This document shows positions 24,863 to 32,260 of a stretch of DNA of 64,000 nucleotides, piece by piece (within the stretch, counting starts at the first letter, position 1; each line of letters starts with the position of its first letter). Under the pieces are notes generated by a model, which saw nothing but the letters and a program-made list of their open reading frames with translations, was not told where the DNA came from and did no database searches. The position numbers and the translations under genes are program-made. Source of the stretch: Halomonas sp. H10-9-1 (GTDB lineage: Bacteria; Pseudomonadota; Gammaproteobacteria; Pseudomonadales; Halomonadaceae); assembly GCF_040147005.1 (NCBI RefSeq), contig NZ_JAMSHO010000001.1:2542001-2606000 (forward strand). Direction: 5' to 3'.

Positions 24863-25407
24863 GGTGACTCCTTGGTGGTGGGTGGAACGGCCGCGGTATG
24901 CCCGTGGACACGTCGCAGGTAAGCCGCTTCGGCCTGGGCGGCCTTGCTGGCGCATTCCAGGGCTTGGCGAGCGATGCTGTGGGTCAGGCTGATCTGCATG
25001 TTCAGCACGATGCGCTGCAGTTCCATCGCGTACAGCTCGTCGATCAGCGAGGCCGGCGTCGCGGGGTTGGCCAGCAGGGCCTCCCACAACGCCACGCCCA
25101 TGGAGGAACGGTCGAGGTTGCGCCAGCGCAGGAAGGTCGTCCCTGCGCCAGTGGCCTGCTGGGCCAGTTGCACGTGGAGCAGGCTGAAGGGGTAGGCGCG
25201 CGCCTGGGGCAGCACGCGCCGCTGCGCCAGGCCAATCACGTCGTCGCGCAGCGCCGCGCACTGGCTGGCCCAGGTCTCCAGACTCCCCTTACCCTTAAAA
25301 GGCTGTAAAAGGCCTTTTAGGTAGCCTGCGTGTTCCAGCCGCTGGAAGTCCGCCTGTTCCAGCGCCACGAAGCGCGTGGAGTGGCTGATGGGGGGCGATG
25401 CCGTCAT
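24859..25407 (-). CDS. DUF3158 family ICE protein
   Basis: The 182-residue protein starts MTASPPISHSTRFVALEQADFQRLEHAGYLKGLLQPFKGKGSLETWASQCAALRDDVIGLAQRRVLPQARAYPFSLLHVQLAQQATGAGTTFLRWRN. This fits DUF3158, found next to ssb in ICEs. It is mostly helical and soluble. The function is unknown; its constant place between PFL_4669 and ssb suggests a part in single-stranded DNA handling. It overlaps both neighbours by 4 bases, so the three genes are translationally coupled. Confidence 0.75.
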   Translation of the reverse strand: MTASPPISHSTRFVALEQADFQRLEHAGYLKGLLQPFKGKGSLETWASQCAALRDDVIGLAQRRVLPQARAYPFSLLHVQLAQQATGAGTTFLRWRNLDRSSMGVALWEALLANPATPASLIDELYAMELQRIVLNMQISLTHSIARQALECASKAAQAEAAYLRRVHGHTAAVPPTTKESP

Positions 25408-26192
25408 GCGTCAGTACCCTCATCGCCCGCCGCACCATCGGCTGCGCCATCCGTGTGAGCCGGCGCATCGGGCTCGATGGCGGGCGCAGCAGGCGGCGTG
25501 CCGGGCTTGGTCGTCCGCCGCGCGATCGGTGGCGCGAAGCGCGAGCGGCGCGTGCCTTCCAGCACGTCCTGCGGCAGCTCGCCGAACTTCTCCAGCGCCG
25601 CTCGCGCCGCGGCGTTCTTCGCCGCGAAGTCGTCGCGCGTCGTGCCCGAGTAGCGGTACTGCTGGGCCAGCGAGAACAGGCTGCGCAGCGCGTGCGCGCC
25701 ATCATTGAGCCAGCGCTCCAAGGTGCTGCGGTCGATCAGCGCCGTGTGGTGCGCCAGGATGAGTTTGCGTGCCAGGTCGTCGTAGTCGGCCAGCAGGTAC
25801 ACCGCCATGAAACCGAGCTGAGCATTGACGAACAGCGGCAGCTTCACCGGCTGCACGTTCATGTTCTCGCCCAGCGACAGCGCCGCTGGCACGTCGGCCA
25901 AGGCCTGATCCACCTGTTCGCGCAGGGTCTGCAGACGGGTCCTGGTGTCGGCGAGCTTGTCCTCGATCCGCAACATCCACCAGTCCGAGTACGGGTCGTC
26001 CTGCTCGGCGCCGCGCTTCATCTTGTTCATGGCGCCGATATAGCCGTTGAGTCCGATGATGCCGGGGCGCCCCTCGGTCGGCGCGCGGCCGTGCCAGATG
26101 CGCGAAGCGTGGTGCGTGTGCAGCGTCAGCGACATCGCGCTGCGCAGCGATCCGAGATTCAGTTGCAGGGGTTCTGTGCGTTCGTTGGCCAT
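25404..26192 (-). CDS. Integrating conjugative element protein, PFL_4669 family (TIGR03761)
   Basis: The 262-residue protein begins MANERTEPLQLNLGSLRSAMSLTLHTHHASRIWHGRAPTEGRPGIIGLNGYIGAMNKMKRGAEQDDPYSDWWMLRIEDKL, the pattern I associate with TIGR03761. The central part is helical with a coiled-coil stretch (IEDKLADTRTRLQTLREQVDQAL). The last 50 residues are Pro/Ala-rich. The function is not known. It starts the tightly coupled PFL_4669-DUF3158-ssb trio. Palindrome P2 lies 121 bases upstream of its start, which points to separate control of the trio. Confidence 0.75.
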   Translation of the reverse strand: MANERTEPLQLNLGSLRSAMSLTLHTHHASRIWHGRAPTEGRPGIIGLNGYIGAMNKMKRGAEQDDPYSDWWMLRIEDKLADTRTRLQTLREQVDQALADVPAALSLGENMNVQPVKLPLFVNAQLGFMAVYLLADYDDLARKLILAHHTALIDRSTLERWLNDGAHALRSLFSLAQQYRYSGTTRDDFAAKNAAARAALEKFGELPQDVLEGTRRSRFAPPIARRTTKPGTPPAAPAIEPDAPAHTDGAADGAAGDEGTDA

Positions 26193-26255
26193 GGGAGCGA
26201 CTCGCGGTGAAGGGGCGAGTCGCCAGCATCGGCATCGGCCGGAAGGCTGTCAGTC

Positions 26256-26288
26256 AACAAACCGCAGCCCATGTGCGCCCGGTTTGTT
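26256..26288. repeat. Inverted repeat AACAAACCG / CGGTTTGTT
   Basis: A 9-bp perfect stem with a 15-base loop lies 64 bases upstream of the PFL_4669 start and 24 bases from palindrome P2. It could be a second operator or an RNA hairpin in the same leader. Confidence 0.4.
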
Positions 26289-26312
26289 CTGCACGGAAGG
26301 CTGTGTGTGCCG

Positions 26313-26331
26313 GCTATCCCCTGGGGATAGC
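26313..26331. promoter_or_regulatory. Palindromic operator candidate P2 (9-bp arms)
   Basis: GCTATCCCC, T, GGGGATAGC in the spacer upstream of the PFL_4669 gene. It has the same core as P1 and P3. Confidence 0.6.
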
Positions 26332-26380
26332 TCGGCGGACTTGTTCGCGGCTCGCGCGGAGGTGAGACCGCGTTGCGGGG

Positions 26381-27241
26381 CTACGCCTCGCGAGGTCTGT
26401 ACCAAGCGGCCCGTTGCCCCTCCACCTCACGGTAGCGAAGCTCGAACAGGCGGCACTCGTGCACCACCTGCCGCCAACTGCTGCAGCCGTACTTGGCTGG
26501 AAGTTGCTCGGGATGCCGGTCCGCGATCCAGCGGCCAGCGGCGGCGATGGGTGTCCAGCCCTCGACGGCCAACTGCGCGGCGGCCTCGCGCAGCGCGCGG
26601 ACGATGCCGGCGGCCGGCCAGTCCACCGTGCCGTCCGGCGCGATGCCATTGACCACCAGGTCGTGGAACACATCCGACTGGACGAACTCCGCTGCCAGGC
26701 GCCGCGCCTGATCCATGTGCTCGGCCCAGCCGCGCAGCTGCTCGAAGTGTTGATCGATGCGCGTGTAGGCGGAACCGAGTTCGTCCTGTGCAACGCGGCA
26801 CCCGTCCACGGTCCATAGATCGTGCTGATCGATGAAGTGGTGCACCAGGGTGTTGCGCAGCGATACCAGGTCTTTGAGGTCGGCCTGGGTGTTGGCGTAG
26901 TCCTGCGCAGACAGGCTCAGTTGCACGCGCGTGCGAAAGGAAATCACGTCGCCGGGAAGATCGTCGTCGCGTTCCTCGCCGCCATTTCCATCGGTGACGA
27001 CATACGAACCAAACAGTTGTCCGACCAACGTGCCCAGGGTCTTGGTCGCGGCATCTTCAATCCGCGCTGCGCGAATGGCCTCCAGCGAATGCGCCGGGCC
27101 TGAAATCTCGTGGTGGGCCACGATGGCTTTCATGAGGCGCTCGTATTGTTGAAGGCGCAACAGGCATCTGCCCAGCAAGCGCTGAACGTCTTGCTGTAGT
27201 GGTTGCAGTGCGTTTGTGGCGGGGGAAGTCGTCGTGTCCAT
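26381..27241 (-). CDS. OST-HTH/LOTUS domain ICE protein
   Basis: The 286-residue protein (MDTTTSPATNALQPLQQDVQRLL...) has a helical N-terminal half that looks like a HEPN-type or coiled bundle ('LLRLQQYERLMKAIVAHHEI', 'DLVSLRNTLVHHFIDQHDLW') and a C-terminal LOTUS/OST-HTH domain at about 222-286: 'GWTPIAAAGRWIADRHPEQLPAKYGCSSWRQVVHECRLFELRYREVEGQRAAWYRPRE'. LOTUS domains bind RNA or partner proteins. The 'RNTLVHH' stretch is close to the RxxxxH signature of HEPN ribonucleases, so an RNA-directed activity is possible but not shown. The start at 27241 is the best ATG. Palindrome P3 lies 108 bases upstream. Confidence 0.65.
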   Translation of the reverse strand: MDTTTSPATNALQPLQQDVQRLLGRCLLRLQQYERLMKAIVAHHEISGPAHSLEAIRAARIEDAATKTLGTLVGQLFGSYVVTDGNGGEERDDDLPGDVISFRTRVQLSLSAQDYANTQADLKDLVSLRNTLVHHFIDQHDLWTVDGCRVAQDELGSAYTRIDQHFEQLRGWAEHMDQARRLAAEFVQSDVFHDLVVNGIAPDGTVDWPAAGIVRALREAAAQLAVEGWTPIAAAGRWIADRHPEQLPAKYGCSSWRQVVHECRLFELRYREVEGQRAAWYRPREA

Positions 27242-27348
27242 CGTCGGCCGGGCTCGTGCGTGGCTGTCCTCGTCTGATTCACAGGCGACAGTTTCGCCTG
27301 TCATTCGGCGGGCGACAATCGAGCGCGGCGGAAAGATGTCTGTTCCAG

Positions 27349-27365
27349 CTATCCCCTGGGGATAG
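27349..27365. promoter_or_regulatory. Palindromic operator candidate P3 (8-bp arms)
   Basis: CTATCCCC, T, GGGGATAG lies just after the STY4528 stop codon and upstream of the LOTUS gene. Confidence 0.6.
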
Positions 27366-27371
27366 TCAACA

Positions 27372-28565
27372 TCAGCGATCACGCAAGGCTTCTCGGAGCT
27401 GAGCCAGGTAGGCACGTGCGACCTCGGGGTCAGCCGCACGGGATGCCGGCGGTGACGAGGGCGCAGGTGACGGGGGCGCTGGCGGTGCCGATGCACTTTC
27501 TCCGGCCCAGGCCTTGAACTCCCCGCGGATCGCCTTCTGGATGATGCCAAACAGGTAGCCGGCCGGGTTGCGTACCGCGCTGTTGTGGCAGCGTGCCGCC
27601 CACTCGTCGAGAACGGCCTGCCTCAGCGCCTCGTCCACCTGCTGCAGCGCCACCAGCGCGCCGGCCTGCTGCTCGTCCTTCAAACGCAGGAAACGGTCCG
27701 GCAGCCGCAGGTTCTGCAAGGCCCTCGCGCGCGGTACTGTACGTACTTCATTTATACGATCATTACGTACTGTACGGTCCTCCTTCGGAATCCGAAGAGA
27801 GCCGTCCGGCGCGGGTTTCGGCCCTGCTTCGGATTCCGAAGACGGGCGCGCAGCATTCCGAAGAAGGGCTTCCTGGCCTTCTTCGGATTCGTGGTCCGCA
27901 CCCTCCTGTGGATAACCTGGCGTCGTCCAGCCATGCAGCGCCATGCGCTGCGCCAGCACCTGCAGGCGGGTCGGCAGCGTGCGGCCGCTGAGCAGCGGGT
28001 CTTCGGCAATCTCCTTGAGCGTGTTCATGCCCACGATCTGCACCGCCTTGGCGGCATGGGTCAGCGCCTGGCTGACCAGACCGAGGTAGTCGGCATCGAG
28101 CTGCATCGCCTCGAAGGGCGACAGCGGTTCGTCGTGCAGCACGTAGAGGTTGCCTTGGATACGGCCGGTCTTCGGGTCGCGCCGTCGTCGCACCAGGCTC
28201 AGCCAGCGCGTCAGCCGCAGCAGCGTCAGGGCGCGCGCCACGGTCTCGTGCGATGCCTGCGCCGCGCAGGGCATCGAGGCCAGGTAGGGGCGCAATTGGT
28301 CGTAGGTGGGAAAGGCGGTCACGCCGTCGTCGTTGAGCTGCAGGCGGAACACCTGCCAGGCGTTGCGCTCCAGCGGCGTCAGGCGTCGGTCGAGGAACAG
28401 TCGGCGCGGCACGCTCTCATGGCGGTTGCCGCTGTAGAGGAAACCGTCGGCGGCCGGCGCCGTGCCCTGCGCCGGTTCCTTCGGCTCAAGGTGCCGCAGC
28501 GCCTCGTCGAACAACGCCGACAGCGCAACGGGGCCTTCGCGCCGTGGTGCGCCGCCCGTGGTCAT
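27372..28565 (-). CDS. STY4528-family ICE replication protein
   Basis: The 397-residue protein begins MTTGGAPRREGPVALSALFDEALRHLEPKEPA and contains 'DRRLTPLERNAWQVFRLQLNDDGVTAFPTYDQLRPYL' and 'SHETVARALTLLRLTRWLSLVRRRRDPKTGRIQGNLYVLHDEPLSPFEAM', a winged-helix region like those of plasmid replication initiators. The C-terminal third (from about 330) has 'DEWAARCHNSAVRNPAGYLFGIIQKAIRGEFKAWAG', a pattern seen in DnaT/primosomal-type helper proteins. The family name STY4528 is used for pathogenicity-island replication proteins. The codons for about residues 215-280 carry an unusual cluster of DNA repeats and a DnaA box. The start at 28565 is 2 bases from the DUF2857 stop. Confidence 0.75.
   Translation of the reverse strand: MTTGGAPRREGPVALSALFDEALRHLEPKEPAQGTAPAADGFLYSGNRHESVPRRLFLDRRLTPLERNAWQVFRLQLNDDGVTAFPTYDQLRPYLASMPCAAQASHETVARALTLLRLTRWLSLVRRRRDPKTGRIQGNLYVLHDEPLSPFEAMQLDADYLGLVSQALTHAAKAVQIVGMNTLKEIAEDPLLSGRTLPTRLQVLAQRMALHGWTTPGYPQEGADHESEEGQEALLRNAARPSSESEAGPKPAPDGSLRIPKEDRTVRNDRINEVRTVPRARALQNLRLPDRFLRLKDEQQAGALVALQQVDEALRQAVLDEWAARCHNSAVRNPAGYLFGIIQKAIRGEFKAWAGESASAPPAPPSPAPSSPPASRAADPEVARAYLAQLREALRDR
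27733..27915. other. Candidate replication origin inside the STY4528 gene
   Basis: The stretch contains the 10-base direct repeat GTACTGTACG (27734-27743 and 27767-27776), an AT-rich patch between the copies, four occurrences of CTTCGGATT or its complement (27783-27797 and 27827-27841 as full palindromes, then 27855-27863 and 27881-27889), and a perfect DnaA box TTATCCACA on the minus strand at 27907-27915. Such crowding in otherwise GC-rich coding DNA fits an origin within its own initiator gene. Confidence 0.45.
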
Positions 28566-28567
28566 GG

Positions 28568-29128
28568 CTACACCAGCCCCTGGTCGATCCAGTTGCGTAT
28601 CGCCGACCAGATCACCGACATGGGCAGGGTCATGGCCTCGGCCAGGTCCATGGTCAGCGCCAGCATCGCCATGTCGTCGGTCAGGGCGACATGGCGCTCG
28701 GCGACGCCGGCCTTCCAGCGCTCCCACAAGGCCACGTCCTGCGCCTCGTCGAGTACCGGATGCCGGCCCTTGCGCTTGGGCAGCCCGAGGATGTCGCGGC
28801 GCAGCGCCACTTCCTGATGCGTGAGGCCGTAGAACTTGCTGACCATCTCCGTGCTCGCCCCCAAGCGCAGCATGCGGTCCACCGTGGCGATCTCCCGCTC
28901 CACGTCGTGCACCTGGCTCAGCAGCCGCTTCAACACTTCCCGGTTCACCGATACCGAACACCACGACACCGTGGCATTCACCAGCATGCTCACGAGCTCG
29001 GGGTGTTTCAGCGCATCCAGCTCCTCCTCGCCGAAGCCCATGGCCTTGCAGCGGCGCAACTGGCCGTTGCGCAGGTCATGCAGGGCCTGGGCGATCACGG
29101 CCTGGTTGAGCGGGTGCGGTGCCGACAT
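28568..29128 (-). CDS. DUF2857 family ICE protein, possible FlhC-like activator
   Basis: The 186-residue protein (MSAPHPLNQAVIAQALHDLRNGQLRRCKAMGFGEEELDALKHPELVSMLVNATVSWCSVSVNREVLKRLLSQVHDVEREIATVDRMLRLGASTEMVSKFYGLTHQEVALRRDILGLP...) fits DUF2857. The part 'DRMLRLGASTEMVSKFYGLTHQEVALRRDI' looks like a helix-turn-helix of the kind found in FlhC-type regulators. In ICEclc a FlhDC-like pair (BisD/BisC) from this same operon drives transfer competence, so this is a candidate BisC; I am not certain of the one-to-one match. It is 17 bases after parB and 2 bases before STY4528. Confidence 0.65.
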   Translation of the reverse strand: MSAPHPLNQAVIAQALHDLRNGQLRRCKAMGFGEEELDALKHPELVSMLVNATVSWCSVSVNREVLKRLLSQVHDVEREIATVDRMLRLGASTEMVSKFYGLTHQEVALRRDILGLPKRKGRHPVLDEAQDVALWERWKAGVAERHVALTDDMAMLALTMDLAEAMTLPMSVIWSAIRNWIDQGLV

Positions 29129-29145
29129 ACGGGAGCCTCCTGCGC

Positions 29146-30804
29146 TCAGGAATCCTGGCTCGCTACGCCGGCTTCCAGATCCAGCAGCCGGCGCGCCAGG
29201 CGCAGCAGACGGAACAGCTTCACCAGCGCAGCATCGCTCAGGCGTGTGGCCGAGCCGCCATGGCCATGGAGCAGCGCCGCCAGCTCATCGGCCAGCCGCG
29301 CGCGGTCCAATCCGTTCGCGGCGGGCGGCGCTGCACTCAGCGCATGCAGCAGGGTCAGCACCGCCCGCGCGAACACCGGCAGCGCCTTCGCCTGGCCCAC
29401 GGCCGGCGCCACGCAGACGAAGCCGATGCCGCCGTCGCTGGCCTCGATGTGGTCGGCTACCGCTGCGTCCCCGGCGATCTCGCGCGCGAATTGCGCGATG
29501 TGCACGCGCAGGCGATCCGGCACGTCCAAGCTCGGCTCGATGTACCAGACGTCCGAGATGGGATAGAGTCCGCCCGCCTGCACGGGGATCGCACGCAGCG
29601 CATCGGCCTCGAAGTCGGGCAGCTTGTCGCCGAGCTGGTCCGCGACCATCCGTTGGATGGACTGCAGGCGCTCGGTGGTCGGCGCCGGCGTCACGATGTG
29701 CCCTTGCAGGCGCTCGTCGCGCTGCCCGTGCTGCTCCTCCGGCGCCTCGAGCGGTGCAGGCGGTGTTGCTGCTGGCGCCGGAGGCGCGGCTGGCGTGGTG
29801 TCGCGCGGCACAGACGAGGCGGGTGGCTGCTGAGGCGCGGAGACCGGCGGGGGAGGTGCAGCAGGCACGACAGGCGCTGCCGCTGGCGTCGGCGCCGCCG
29901 GTTCGCTGGTCAGCGCACGCTGGCGGCTTTCGCTGTCGTTGATCTCCAGCGCCAGCGTGTCGTAGTCCGCCTCCAGCAGCTCGGCCATCTGGCCCACCAG
30001 CTCGTCCTGTACTCGCTGCGGCGAGAAGTCGTCCGGCTGTGTGTCGAACTGCGTCAGCACGTCCTGAAACAAGGTGGCGAAGTCCACGGCCACAGTGCGG
30101 CCCAGCGCCCGCCGCTCCCAGGTGCGCTCGCACGCCTTGCGCAGCACTGCGAGCCGGTCCACCTGATGCCGGCCCAATCCGCCGTACAGCAGCGTCGGGA
30201 TCGCCGGCAGCAGATAGCGCACCGCATCGTTCATGCGGCTGATGTGTGACTGCGGCACCGGATAGCCGTCGGCCGTCAGCCGCCGCGCGAGTTCGCTCTG
30301 TGACAGCGCCTGGCCGCTTTCCTGCTCGTAGAACTCGCGCGCCTTCTCGATGCCCAATGCCCGCTCGATGAAGGTCAGCCCGCCGCGCAGCTCGTTCTCG
30401 GCCAGATGTCCGGTCAGCGCCACGATTTCGCCGCGCGCCGGCCACGGGCGGAACAGGCACGCAATGCGGAAGAAGCGTTCCTCCTTGGTCTCGCTCCACA
30501 ACTCGCGCAGGATCGCCAGCCGCGTGTTGCCGCCGTTGCGAATGATGTAGTGCGCCTCGCCCGGCCTGCGCGTGATCGCGGGGGGCGCGTCCAGCCCGCG
30601 TTCGCGGATGGACGCCTTGATCTCCGCATAGGCCGGGTTGCGCGTCACGCGCGGGTCGTGGTCGTAGGGCCGCAACTGGTCCAGCGTCACCACCATCGGC
30701 GTGTCGGCGATGGGGTCGCTCAAGGTCGCGGCCGAAGGGCCGCTGCGCTCGAAGCCGGTGGCCAGAAGCTTGGCAGCCATGTCCTGCGGCGTCAGCTCAG
30801 CCAC
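29146..30804 (-). CDS. parB: ParB-family protein of PFGI-1-class ICEs (TIGR03764)
   Basis: The 552-residue protein has an N-terminal ParB/Srx-like domain: 'MVVTLDQLRPYDHDPRVTRNPAYAEIKASIRERGLDAPPAITRRPGEAHYIIRNGGNTRLAILRELW' (about 37-105), including the GGNTRL motif. A helix-turn-helix follows (SQSELARRLTADGYPVPQSHISRM). A long Pro/Ala linker (about 325-385) leads to a C-terminal alpha/beta domain. ParB would bind centromere-like sites and work with ParA. In this family it may also act as transcription factor. The GTG start at 30804 is chosen for its GGAG site and because it overlaps the stop of the small gene before it. Stable inheritance of the excised element is the likely role. Confidence 0.85.
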   Translation of the reverse strand: MAELTPQDMAAKLLATGFERSGPSAATLSDPIADTPMVVTLDQLRPYDHDPRVTRNPAYAEIKASIRERGLDAPPAITRRPGEAHYIIRNGGNTRLAILRELWSETKEERFFRIACLFRPWPARGEIVALTGHLAENELRGGLTFIERALGIEKAREFYEQESGQALSQSELARRLTADGYPVPQSHISRMNDAVRYLLPAIPTLLYGGLGRHQVDRLAVLRKACERTWERRALGRTVAVDFATLFQDVLTQFDTQPDDFSPQRVQDELVGQMAELLEADYDTLALEINDSESRQRALTSEPAAPTPAAAPVVPAAPPPPVSAPQQPPASSVPRDTTPAAPPAPAATPPAPLEAPEEQHGQRDERLQGHIVTPAPTTERLQSIQRMVADQLGDKLPDFEADALRAIPVQAGGLYPISDVWYIEPSLDVPDRLRVHIAQFAREIAGDAAVADHIEASDGGIGFVCVAPAVGQAKALPVFARAVLTLLHALSAAPPAANGLDRARLADELAALLHGHGGSATRLSDAALVKLFRLLRLARRLLDLEAGVASQDS

Positions 30805-31033
30805 GGCCGTTCTCCTGCGCCTGCCGGTCGGCGCGGCGAAGTTGCGCGCGGGCATTGCGGTCGGCACGGTGGTCGCTCGCCGTCGAACTGGTGTAGATCG
30901 ACGCGCAGCCTTGCTTCGTGAATTTCAGGTGCCCGCCGGACGTGCGCACCACGCGCCAGCCTTCGCCCAGCGCGAACTCGATCAGCGCGCGCAGCCGTTC
31001 ACGGCCGCGCGCCAGTTCATGTGCGCTCGCCAT
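30797..31033 (-). CDS. Small HicA-like protein between parA and parB (position of ICEclc shi)
   Basis: The 78-residue protein MASAHELARGRERLRALIEFALGEGWRVVRTSGGHLKFTKQGCASIYTSSTASDHRADRNARAQLRRADRQAQENGRG has the 'GW.V.RT.GGHLKF' core of the HicA double-strand RNA-binding-like fold, with the histidine that is catalytic in HicA toxins. No HicB partner is present. In ICEclc a gene named shi occupies this place and is linked to host growth inhibition in transferring cells; equivalence is inferred from position and size. It overlaps parA by 17 bases and parB by 8, a very tight arrangement. Confidence 0.65.
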   Translation of the reverse strand: MASAHELARGRERLRALIEFALGEGWRVVRTSGGHLKFTKQGCASIYTSSTASDHRADRNARAQLRRADRQAQENGRG

Positions 31034-31883
31034 GGCTGGCCCCTCCCGCATCGGCCCGGCCGGTGACCAGCGCGAAGCACTCCCGCCACGCGGGGAACAG
31101 CTCGCCGGCCAGCGTGCGCATGGTCTCCAGCGCCGCGGGCGCCGTGCGCCCAGCCGGCTGCCGGTACTCCACCCGGTGCACTGGCAATCCTCGTGTCGCA
31201 GCGCGCGGATAGGCTTCGATGGCCGGCACGTCGGTGCCCAGCACCTGCACGCCGGCCTGTTCCTGGAACACCTGTCGCAGCGCCTGCTGGACCAGCCGCG
31301 CGTTCGACGACACCGGATGCACACGGTTGATGAGCAGGCGCAGCGGCGGCGGCTCGATGCCCAGGTGCCGATACGGCGCGATGTCCTCGATCAGTTGCAG
31401 CGTGCCGCGCCGCAGCTCGCGCGCCGCGAGGATTTCCGGCGTCACCGGCGACAGCGCCAGGTCGGACGCCAGCACAGCCATCTCCAGCAGCACGCTGCGC
31501 GCGCCCTGGGTGTCGATCAACAGCAGGTCATAGTGCGTGCGGAAGACGGGCAGCAAATGGCGCAGTCGCAGGCGCCCATCCGGAGCGTGCAGCAGCAGCG
31601 TGTTCAGTTCACCGCGGTCGTCGTTGGAGAGCACCAGGTCCAGGCCCGCGATCGCGGTGCGTGACACCAGTTGCTCGATGCGCCGCTCGTTGAAGGCCAG
31701 CATCTCGTAGATGCCGCCGGGCGCGCGCGCGTCCAGCGTGAAGTAGCTCGACAGCGTGGGCTGCACGTCCAGGTCCAGCAGCAGCACGCGCAGCCCGGCA
31801 TCGGCGATAAAGCCGCCCAGGTTGGCCGCCGTCGTGGTCTTGCCCACGCCGCCCTTGGTCGAAATGATGGACACCACCTGCAT
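31017..31883 (-). CDS. parA: ParA-family partition ATPase
   Basis: The 288-residue protein starts MQVVSIISTKGGVGKTTTAANLGGFIADAGLRVLLLDLDVQPTLSSYF, with the deviant Walker A KGGVGKTT at residues 10-17. The 'YDLLLIDTQGA' segment is Walker B, and 'PPPLRLLINRVHP' follows. It moves ParB-bound element DNA or positions it on the nucleoid. It is known as Soj in related islands. The start at 31883 has GAGGAG and drops eight earlier in-frame codons. It is the second gene of the alpA operon. Confidence 0.9.
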   Translation of the reverse strand: MQVVSIISTKGGVGKTTTAANLGGFIADAGLRVLLLDLDVQPTLSSYFTLDARAPGGIYEMLAFNERRIEQLVSRTAIAGLDLVLSNDDRGELNTLLLHAPDGRLRLRHLLPVFRTHYDLLLIDTQGARSVLLEMAVLASDLALSPVTPEILAARELRRGTLQLIEDIAPYRHLGIEPPPLRLLINRVHPVSSNARLVQQALRQVFQEQAGVQVLGTDVPAIEAYPRAATRGLPVHRVEYRQPAGRTAPAALETMRTLAGELFPAWRECFALVTGRADAGGASHGERT

Positions 31884-31923
31884 GGGCTTCTCCTCGTCGA
31901 ATGGCATGAACCGAGAAGAAGCG

Positions 31924-32142
31924 TCAGGCGCGTTCTTTGAGGCGATCGGCGATCCACTGTTCGATCTCCACCGAGTCCCAGCCCACCGCGCGCACGCCCA
32001 GGCGCAGCGCCTTGGGGAACTTGCCTTCCTTCATCAGGCTGTAGATGTGCGCGCGCTTGAAGCCGGTCTTGGCTTCGACCTCGGCGCGGCGCAGGATGCG
32101 GTGCTCGGTCGGTGCCGCCGTGGCGGTGGTCTGCGAAGACAT
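31924..32142 (-). CDS. alpA: AlpA-family transcriptional regulator
   Basis: The 72-residue protein MSSQTTATAAPTEHRILRRAEVEAKTGFKRAHIYSLMKEGKFPKALRLGVRAVGWDSVEIEQWIADRLKERA is a classical AlpA/MerR-like winged helix, with the recognition segment 'RRAEVEAKTGFKRAHIYSLMKEGKFPK'. It heads the alpA-parA-parB operon in this ICE family. The start at 32142 has GGAG eight bases upstream; an in-frame GTG three codons earlier lies inside the ribosome site. In ICEclc the alpA promoter is the switch point of the transfer-competence circuit. Confidence 0.85.
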   Translation of the reverse strand: MSSQTTATAAPTEHRILRRAEVEAKTGFKRAHIYSLMKEGKFPKALRLGVRAVGWDSVEIEQWIADRLKERA

Positions 32143-32260
32143 GAGGGTCACTCCTTAACGCTCAGTGGCGCTGATTGGCGTGACTCGCATTAAGAACGCC
32201 GCGCTGAGGAAAGACACCGCAAATGCGGCATCCGCGACCGCAGATACGGTCTGGCATCGC

